From a bacterium (GTDB taxonomy: Bacteria > Bacillota > Bacilli > Lactobacillales > Streptococcaceae): a stretch of DNA of 64,000 nucleotides. Positions 57,814 to 64,000 of the stretch are shown piece after piece. The translations under genes were made by a program, and so were the position numbers. Positions within the stretch are counted from its first letter, which is position 1. Each line of letters opens with the position of its first letter. The stretch is taken from assembly GCA_905221085.1 (NCBI GenBank), contig CAJNBT010000001.1, forward strand, positions 186,001 through 250,000. The letters run 5' to 3'. The notes below the pieces were generated by a model that was not told the DNA's origin, did no database searches, and saw only the letters and a program-made list of their open reading frames with translations.

Positions 57814-60800
57814 TTAAATCGCTTCTGTAACAAAACTACGGCTTTCCAATACTTTGAGCATGGCGTTAGCTGTATCTAAGGCTGTAAAGAGGGGCACCCC
57901 GTGTTCAATGGCTGAACGGCGAATTTGTTCACCATCTTCGTCAGCAGTTCGTTTTGTTCCAACTGTATTAATGATAGCTTGAATTCTTCCTTTACGAACA
58001 AAGCTTGGAATATCCTTATCGTCATCACCAATCTTACCAACAGGTTGGGCTTGCAATCCATGACTGGCAAAGAAGGCTGCTGTCCCTTCTGTCGCGAGGA
58101 TTCCATAGCCAATATTTTGGAAACGACGAGCCAAGTTCAAGGCTTCTTCTTTGGCATCATCAGCGATGGTAAATACAACGTTACCAAAAGTTGGCAAGTG
58201 TAAGTAAGAAGCTTCAAAGGCCTTATAGAGAGCTTTTTCCAAAGTCGTATCAGAACCCATAACTTCCCCTGTTGACTTCATTTCAGGACCAAGTAAGCTG
58301 TCTACTTTAGCTAGTTTGGTAAAGGAGAAGACAGGTGCCTTGATATGAACGCGGGTGCTTTCAGGGTAAAGTCCATCTTGGTAGCCAATTTCTTCAAGTT
58401 TTTGACCAAGAATGAGCTTGGTTGCTACTTGAGCCATAGGGATATTGGTTACCTTAGATAGGAATGGAACCGTACGGCTGGCACGTGGATTGACCTCAAT
58501 AACGTAGACCTTTTCATCCTTGATAACAAACTGGATGTTCATCATTCCAAGGCAGTTAAGGCCGATTGCAAGACGTTTAGTATAGTCTGCGATTGTTTCT
58601 TGAACCTTTTGAGACAAGGTTTGTGGAGGGTAAACAGCCATGGAGTCACCTGAGTGGACACCGGCACGTTCGATATGCTCCATAATACCAGGGATAAGGA
58701 CATTTTCACCGTCTGAAATGGCATCAACTTCGCACTCTTTCCCAACGATGTATGAGTCAACAAGAACTGGGTGGTCTGGACTAGCCTTAACAGCAGTTCG
58801 CATGTAAGAACGAAGGTCTTCTTCGTTTTCAACGATTTCCATGGCACGTCCACCAAGTACATAAGATGGGCGGACAAGAACTGGGAAGCCAATCTTGCGA
58901 GCTGCAAGAACTGCTTCTTCTTCATTGGTAGCCGTTTGTCCTGGTGGCTGTGGAATATCCAAATCTTTAAGAGCTTGCTCAAAGAGGTCACGGTCTTCAG
59001 CTCGGTCTAGGTCGGCAACCTGTGTACCAAGGATGGTCACACCTGCTTTTGCCAATGGCTCCGCAAGGTTGATGGCTGTTTGACCACCGAACTGAACGAT
59101 AACACCTTTTGGTTGCTCCAAGTCGATGACATTCATAACATCTTCGAATGTCAATGGCTCAAAGTAAAGCTTATCTGATACAGAGAAGTCTGTAGAAACG
59201 GTCTCTGGGTTTGAATTCATGATGATGGCTTCATAGCCAGCCGCCTGAATAGCCTTAACTGAATGAACAGTTGCGTAGTCAAACTCGACCCCTTGACCGA
59301 TACGGATTGGACCAGAACCTAGGACAAGTACAGATTCTTTATCGGACTTGATAGACTCGTTTTCCCAACCATAGGTTGAATAGAAATACGGTGTTTCTGA
59401 GTCAAACTCTGCTGCACAAGTATCGACCATCTTATAAACTGGAACAATCTTGTTTTCCAAGCGAAGTTGACGAACGTGATCAGCAGTCGTTTCCCAGAGT
59501 TCAGCAATCTTACGGTCTGAGAAACCATTGAGTTTGGCTGTTTTCAAGACCTCTAGATCTTGTGGATGAGCGTCCAATTCTTGCTCAATTTCAAAGATGT
59601 GCAAGAGTTTATCCAGATAGAAGATATCAATCTTAGTCAATTCAGCAATTTCTTCTGGTGTGTAACCACGGCGAATAGCTTCTGACACATAGAAGAGACG
59701 GTCATCTTGGGCTTTGACAACTTTTTCAATCAAGTCATCATCTGAAACAGATGCAAGTTCAGGCATTTCATTGTGGTGCACCCCAATTTCAAGGGAACGA
59801 CAAGCCTTAAGGAGAGATTCCTCGATGTTACGACCGATTGCCATGACTTCTCCAGTCGCCTTCATCTGGGTACCAAGACGGCGTTCACCTTTTTCAAACT
59901 TATCAAATGGGAAACGAGGAATCTTGGCAACCACGTAGTCGAGGGCAGGTTCAAACATGGCATAGGTTGAACCTGTGACTGGGTTGATCACCTCATCCAA
60001 GGTCAAACCTACTGCAATCTTAGCAGCCAACTTAGCAATTGGGTAACCTGTCGCCTTAGAAGCAAGTGCTGACGAACGCGACACACGAGGGTTTACTTCG
60101 ATAACATAATACTTGAAGCTGTTAGGATCAAGGGCTAGCTGAACATTACATCCACCTTCAATCTTGAGGGCACGAATAATGCTCAGGCTCGCGTCACGTA
60201 GCATTTGGTTTTCATAGTCTGACATGGTTTGCGCAGGGGCAAATACAATGGAATCCCCTGTGTGAATCCCAACTGGGTCAAAGTTTTCCATGTTACAAAC
60301 AACCAAAGCATTGTCAGCTGAGTCACGCATCACTTCGTATTCGATTTCCTTGAAACCTGCGATTGAACGCTCAATCAAACATTGGGTGACAGGTGACAAT
60401 TTCAACCCATTTTCAGCGATTTCACGCAATTCTTCCTCATTGGCACACATACCACCACCAGTACCACCAAGTGTAAAGGCTGGACGAACGATGACTGGGT
60501 AGCCAATTGTTGCTGCAAAGGCAACTGCTTCTTCTACTGTATTAACAATTTCAGATTCAGGAATTGGTTGCTCAAGTTCCTCCATCAATTGTTTGAAGAG
60601 GTCACGGTCCTCCGCTTGGTCAATAGCAGATAATTTAGTTCCCAGAAGTTCCACTCCAAGCTCATCTAGGATACCATTTTTAGACAATTCCATGGCCATA
60701 TTGAGCCCTGTCTGACCACCGAGTGTTGGTAGCAAGGCATCTGGACGTTCCTTACGAAGAATTCGTGTCACAAACTCAAGTGTAATCGGTTCAATATAAA

Positions 60801-60990
60801 CCTTATCAGCAATTTCCTTGTCCGTCATGATAGTTGCAGGATTTGAGTTAACCAAAACAACCTCATACCCTTCCTCTTTCAAAGACAAGCAAGCCTGGGT
60901 CCCAGCGTAGTCAAACTCAGCAGCCTGACCAATAATAATCGGACCAGAACCAATCACCATAATTTTTTGAATATCAGTACGTTTAGGCAT
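57814..60990 (-). CDS. carB: Carbamoyl-phosphate synthase large subunit
   Basis: This 1058-residue enzyme makes carbamoyl phosphate for pyrimidines and arginine. Two homologous ATP-grasp halves are visible, each opening with a GSGPI-IG-GxEFDYA motif (about residues 13-28 and 560-575), plus the allosteric MGS-like C-terminal domain (about 930-1058, [35 protein letters not shown]). The start MPKRTDIQK is standard, but no Shine-Dalgarno site precedes it, and a 311-bp structured gap separates it from carA. Confidence 0.97.
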   Translation of the reverse strand: MPKRTDIQKIMVIGSGPIIIGQAAEFDYAGTQACLSLKEEGYEVVLVNSNPATIMTDKEIADKVYIEPITLEFVTRILRKERPDALLPTLGGQTGLNMAMELSKNGILDELGVELLGTKLSAIDQAEDRDLFKQLMEELEQPIPESEIVNTVEEAVAFAATIGYPVIVRPAFTLGGTGGGMCANEEELREIAENGLKLSPVTQCLIERSIAGFKEIEYEVMRDSADNALVVCNMENFDPVGIHTGDSIVFAPAQTMSDYENQMLRDASLSIIRALKIEGGCNVQLALDPNSFKYYVIEVNPRVSRSSALASKATGYPIAKLAAKIAVGLTLDEVINPVTGSTYAMFEPALDYVVAKIPRFPFDKFEKGERRLGTQMKATGEVMAIGRNIEESLLKACRSLEIGVHHNEMPELASVSDDDLIEKVVKAQDDRLFYVSEAIRRGYTPEEIAELTKIDIFYLDKLLHIFEIEQELDAHPQDLEVLKTAKLNGFSDRKIAELWETTADHVRQLRLENKIVPVYKMVDTCAAEFDSETPYFYSTYGWENESIKSDKESVLVLGSGPIRIGQGVEFDYATVHSVKAIQAAGYEAIIMNSNPETVSTDFSVSDKLYFEPLTFEDVMNVIDLEQPKGVIVQFGGQTAINLAEPLAKAGVTILGTQVADLDRAEDRDLFEQALKDLDIPQPPGQTATNEEEAVLAARKIGFPVLVRPSYVLGGRAMEIVENEEDLRSYMRTAVKASPDHPVLVDSYIVGKECEVDAISDGENVLIPGIMEHIERAGVHSGDSMAVYPPQTLSQKVQETIADYTKRLAIGLNCLGMMNIQFVIKDEKVYVIEVNPRASRTVPFLSKVTNIPMAQVATKLILGQKLEEIGYQDGLYPESTRVHIKAPVFSFTKLAKVDSLLGPEMKSTGEVMGSDTTLEKALYKAFEASYLHLPTFGNVVFTIADDAKEEALNLARRFQNIGYGILATEGTAAFFASHGLQAQPVGKIGDDDKDIPSFVRKGRIQAIINTVGTKRTADEDGEQIRRSAIEHGVPLFTALDTANAMLKVLESRSFVTEAI

Positions 60991-61193
60991 AGTTTATGAT
61001 ACAAAGCCCGTAAAGAACACAGTGAAAATAGGAAACTAGGTGCAGACGCCTTTAGCGTCAAGACGATGTTTATCTTTTTCACACAGTTCTTAGGGCGTGT
61101 TCACTTCCGCGAACAATGTATCTTCTCCTTTCTATTCGTCGCCTCTCAGGGCGACATTAAATAAGATACAAAGGACGAATAGAAAACGATTGA
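60991..61193 (-). ncRNA. Structured leader between carA and carB (candidate cis-regulatory RNA)
   Basis: Minus-strand RNA order: TTTCTATTCGTC, TGTATCTT, a GTCGCC/GGCGAC hairpin, GACGAATAGAAA, AAGATACA. The first and fourth pair (12 bp) and the second and fifth pair (8 bp), giving interleaved (pseudoknot) topology. Then comes a large imperfect stem (61006-61096: GCCC, AAGAAC, GTGAAAA arms) around a GACGC-TAAAG-GCGTC hairpin, ending 15 nt before the carB ATG. The motif GATACAAAG (plus strand) occurs at both 60998-61006 and 61165-61173. Confidence 0.55.
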
Positions 61194-61222
61194 ATTTTAG
61201 AAAACCAAAGAAGGATTGACAA
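61194..61222 (-). promoter_or_regulatory. Candidate internal promoter for carB
   Basis: Minus-strand TTGTCA (61217-61222), 17-bp spacer, TAAAAT (61194-61199). A transcript would start near 61187, just before the first pseudoknot arm. The -35 overlaps a strong hairpin (61199-61237: AGAAACCAA..GGATTG / CAATCC..TTGGTTTTCT). Confidence 0.5.
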
Positions 61223-61301
61223 TCCAAATTGGTTTCTCTAAATTCCGAGTTTTCCGTCCGTGTTCAGTTACATAAATTCTCCGACGAGCTTTTACTCGTT
61301 C

Positions 61302-62381
61302 TTAGTTTGATTGTTTAAAAGCTTCCATCATCTCGATAAACTCGTCAAATAAGTAGCTTGCATCGTGTGGACCAGGGGCTGCATCTGGATGGTATTGAAC
61401 AGAGAAAGCAGGTTGGTATCTGTGACGCACACCTTCAACTGACTTATCATTGATTTCTTCATGGGTAATGATCAAGTGCTCTGGCAAATCCTCACGGCTG
61501 ACTGCATAACCATGGTTCTGACTTGTAAAATCCACACGTCCTGTAGCAATTTCACGAACTGCATGGTTAAAGCCACGGTGACCAAACTTCATCTTGTAAG
61601 TCTTTGCCCCGTTTGCCATAGCAAAGAGTTGATGTCCCATACAAATACCAAAAATTGGAATTTTTCCTTGCACACCGCGAATCATGTCAAGTGCTTGTGG
61701 AACGTCTTCTGGGTTACCTGGACCATTTGACAACATAACTCCGTCAGGATTGAGATGGAGAATTTCTTCAGCCGTTGTCGAATAAGGAACAACTGTCACG
61801 TTACAGTTGCGTTTAGAAAGTTCACGTAGGATTGAGTGCTTGAGACCAAAGTCCACTAACACCACGCTTAAACCAACTCCTGGAGCTGGATATGAAGTTT
61901 TAGTAGAAACCTGTTTGATATTGTCTGTCGGCAAGACTGTTGCTTGGAGCTGATCCGTCACATGATCCATGCTGTCCCCAACATGGGTCAAGGTTGCACG
62001 CATGGTACCATGTTTACGGATAATCTTGGTAAGAGCACGCGTATCAATCCCTGAAATACCTGGAATTTTCTTGGCTTTCAAAAATTCATCCAGCGTCATT
62101 TGGTTGCGCCAGTTGCTTGCTCTACGCGCTTCTTCAAAAACAACAACTCCCTTACAAGTTGGAATAATGGATTCGTAATCATCACGGTTGATTCCATAAT
62201 TTCCCACCAAAGGATAAGTAAAGGTCAAGATTTGTCCATTATAAGACTGGTCTGTAATGGATTCTTGGTAGCCGGTCATCCCTGTATTAAAGACGATTTC
62301 GCCTGTTACATCAATATCTGCTCCGAAGGCCTTGCCTTCAAAAACTGTGCCATCTTCTAATACTAGAAGTCTTTTTGTCAT
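61302..62381 (-). CDS. carA: Carbamoyl-phosphate synthase small subunit
   Basis: This 359-residue glutaminase subunit supplies ammonia to CarB. The N-terminal CPSase domain ([47 protein letters not shown]) is followed by a class I amidotransferase with [15 protein letters not shown], the nucleophile [14 protein letters not shown] and the His-Glu pair in [20 protein letters not shown] precedes the ATG. It follows pyrB by 49 bp. Confidence 0.97.
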   Translation of the reverse strand: MTKRLLVLEDGTVFEGKAFGADIDVTGEIVFNTGMTGYQESITDQSYNGQILTFTYPLVGNYGINRDDYESIIPTCKGVVVFEEARRASNWRNQMTLDEFLKAKKIPGISGIDTRALTKIIRKHGTMRATLTHVGDSMDHVTDQLQATVLPTDNIKQVSTKTSYPAPGVGLSVVLVDFGLKHSILRELSKRNCNVTVVPYSTTAEEILHLNPDGVMLSNGPGNPEDVPQALDMIRGVQGKIPIFGICMGHQLFAMANGAKTYKMKFGHRGFNHAVREIATGRVDFTSQNHGYAVSREDLPEHLIITHEEINDKSVEGVRHRYQPAFSVQYHPDAAPGPHDASYLFDEFIEMMEAFKQSN

Positions 62382-62430
62382 ATTTTCACCTCTCGTGGAC
62401 GCTCACTGGCGTCTTTTAACGTCTTGTGTT

Positions 62431-63354
62431 TTAGTTGGCGTTTCTACTCGCCAGTACGGATTCTAAGATTGCCATTCGAACAAAGACACCATTGGTCATT
62501 TGTTGGACAATCCGTGATTTTGGTGCTTCAACCAAGTGGTCTGCGATTTCTACATCACGGTTGACTGGAGCTGGGTGCATGAGGATTGCTGTTTCTTTCA
62601 AACGATCGTAACGTTCTTGAGTCAAGCCATGTTGGACATGGTAGTCTTCTTTTGAAAAGACAGCTCCACTTTCATGGCGTTCATGTTGCACACGGAGAAA
62701 CATCATGACATCAACCTGATCAATGATTTCATCAATAGTTGCAAACTGTCCATAGTCTGCAAACTCTTGACTTCTCCATTCCTCAGGTCCAGCAAAATAA
62801 AGTTCTGCACCTAAGCGTTTCAAAATCTGCATATTGGATTTGGCAACGCGTGAATGGTCCAAGTCACCTGCAATCGCAACCTTGAGACCCTCAAAGTGAC
62901 CAAATTCCTCATAAATAGTCATCAAATCAAGCAAGCTCTGGCTAGGGTGTTGACCCGAACCATCTCCACCATTGATGATGGAAGTCGTAATCGTGGGACT
63001 CGCAATTAACTCTCTGTAGTAATCAACCTCTGGGTGGCGAATCACACAGACATCCACTCCTAAAGCAGACAGAGTCAGAATGGTATCATAAAGTGTCTCC
63101 CCTTTATTAACTGAACTAGTCTTCACATCAAAGTCAAGTCGTTCCAGCCCCAATTTAATCTCTGCCACTTCAAAGGACTTATGCGTCCGTGTAGAATCCT
63201 CAAAGAAAAGATTGGAAACAATCGGGTGGTCTTCATAGGGAAGCTGAGCTCCGTTTTTAAACTCAATTCCTCGCTTGATCAATTTCATCACTTGATCAAC
63301 AGTGAGGTCTTCCATAGACACCACATGGTTCAATGCTTGTTGATTTTCTGACAT
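62431..63354 (-). CDS. pyrB: Aspartate carbamoyltransferase catalytic subunit
   Basis: This 307-residue enzyme commits carbamoyl phosphate to pyrimidines. The carbamoyl-phosphate loop [16 protein letters not shown] and the [17 protein letters not shown] and [16 protein letters not shown] motifs are present. There is no PyrI regulatory subunit, as usual in Firmicutes. It starts 18 bp after pyrR. Confidence 0.97.
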   Translation of the reverse strand: MSENQQALNHVVSMEDLTVDQVMKLIKRGIEFKNGAQLPYEDHPIVSNLFFEDSTRTHKSFEVAEIKLGLERLDFDVKTSSVNKGETLYDTILTLSALGVDVCVIRHPEVDYYRELIASPTITTSIINGGDGSGQHPSQSLLDLMTIYEEFGHFEGLKVAIAGDLDHSRVAKSNMQILKRLGAELYFAGPEEWRSQEFADYGQFATIDEIIDQVDVMMFLRVQHERHESGAVFSKEDYHVQHGLTQERYDRLKETAILMHPAPVNRDVEIADHLVEAPKSRIVQQMTNGVFVRMAILESVLASRNAN

Positions 63355-63372
63355 GGCTACTCCTTTAGCTTT

Positions 63373-63937
<565 letters not shown>

Positions 63938-63954
63938 GAAATGTATAGCTAAGT

Positions 63955-63981
63955 AAGCCCTACTGCAAACAGTATAGACTT
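63955..63981 (-). promoter_or_regulatory. Upstream hairpin of the pyr leader (candidate PyrR site)
   Basis: Minus-strand RNA AAGUCU-A-UACUG-UUUG-CAGUA-GGGCUU forms an 11-bp stem with one bulged A and G-U pairs. Its place upstream of the terminator fits an anti-antiterminator, but the classical PyrR loop sequence is not obvious and the leader is cut by the window end. Confidence 0.5.
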
Positions 63982-64000
63982 CACCCTACTACTTAATCGT

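Overview
The window is chromosomal DNA of a Mitis-group Streptococcus (S. pneumoniae, S. mitis, S. pseudopneumoniae or a close relative). This rests on the WalRKJ operon, RadC and DprA genes preceded by SigX (competence) boxes, two pneumococcal-type BOX repeats, and the full phosphocholine/teichoic-acid locus (tarI-tarJ-licA-licB-licC opposite tacF-licD1-licD2). Species cannot be settled from sequence reading alone. There is no phage, insertion sequence, plasmid gene or CRISPR array. Nearly all of the DNA is ordinary core genome, and the interesting material lies in regulatory and leader sequences.

Layout. 1-5313: end of a thioredoxin-like gene, a voltage-gated-type K+ channel, walJ-walK-walR and a mutY that encodes no cysteine. 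5363-5464: a BOX element. 5501-8884: pta, then the relQ-nadK-rluD-like operon. 9012-13789: CYTH protein, prs, cysteine desulfurase, two small conserved proteins, rex, and a class I amidotransferase. 13786-18633: radC, pcrA, fhs. 18866-22161: coaB-coaC-panT (coenzyme A supply), a second BOX element, and niaX-niaR (niacin uptake and its repressor). 22158-25666: a NUDIX hydrolase, uvrB and a CPBP protease. 25840-30383: fused glutamine-type binding protein/permease, its ATPase, and zwf, preceded by a GlnR operator. 30427-37530: ftsY, two Cof-type phosphatases, smc, rnc. 37681-38805: tRNA-Arg(CCG) and guaC with a structured leader. 39007-44846: YrdC-like gene, leuD, leuC, a DUF1294 gene, leuB, leuA and a 17-codon leucine leader peptide with an attenuator. 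44994-49934: YjbR-like protein, cutC, ybaN-like, topA, dprA. 50023-57657: choline/teichoic-acid locus. 57814-63894: carB, carA, pyrB, pyrR.

How the genes connect. Several nutrient circuits can be read directly: GlnR over glutamine uptake and zwf; CodY plus leucine-codon attenuation over leuABCD; NiaR over niacin uptake; a CiaR-type direct repeat upstream of the tarI-licC operon; SigX boxes at dprA and radC; and a leader terminator in front of pyrR.

The best candidates for undescribed biology are two leaders of nucleotide-metabolism genes. One is the 311-bp carA-carB gap, which carries its own promoter-like sequence, interleaved complementary arms (pseudoknot topology), a large imperfect hairpin and no Shine-Dalgarno sequence before carB. 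The other is the 71-nt guaC leader, which has a consensus promoter, two compact hairpins (one with a GCAA loop) and again almost no Shine-Dalgarno sequence.
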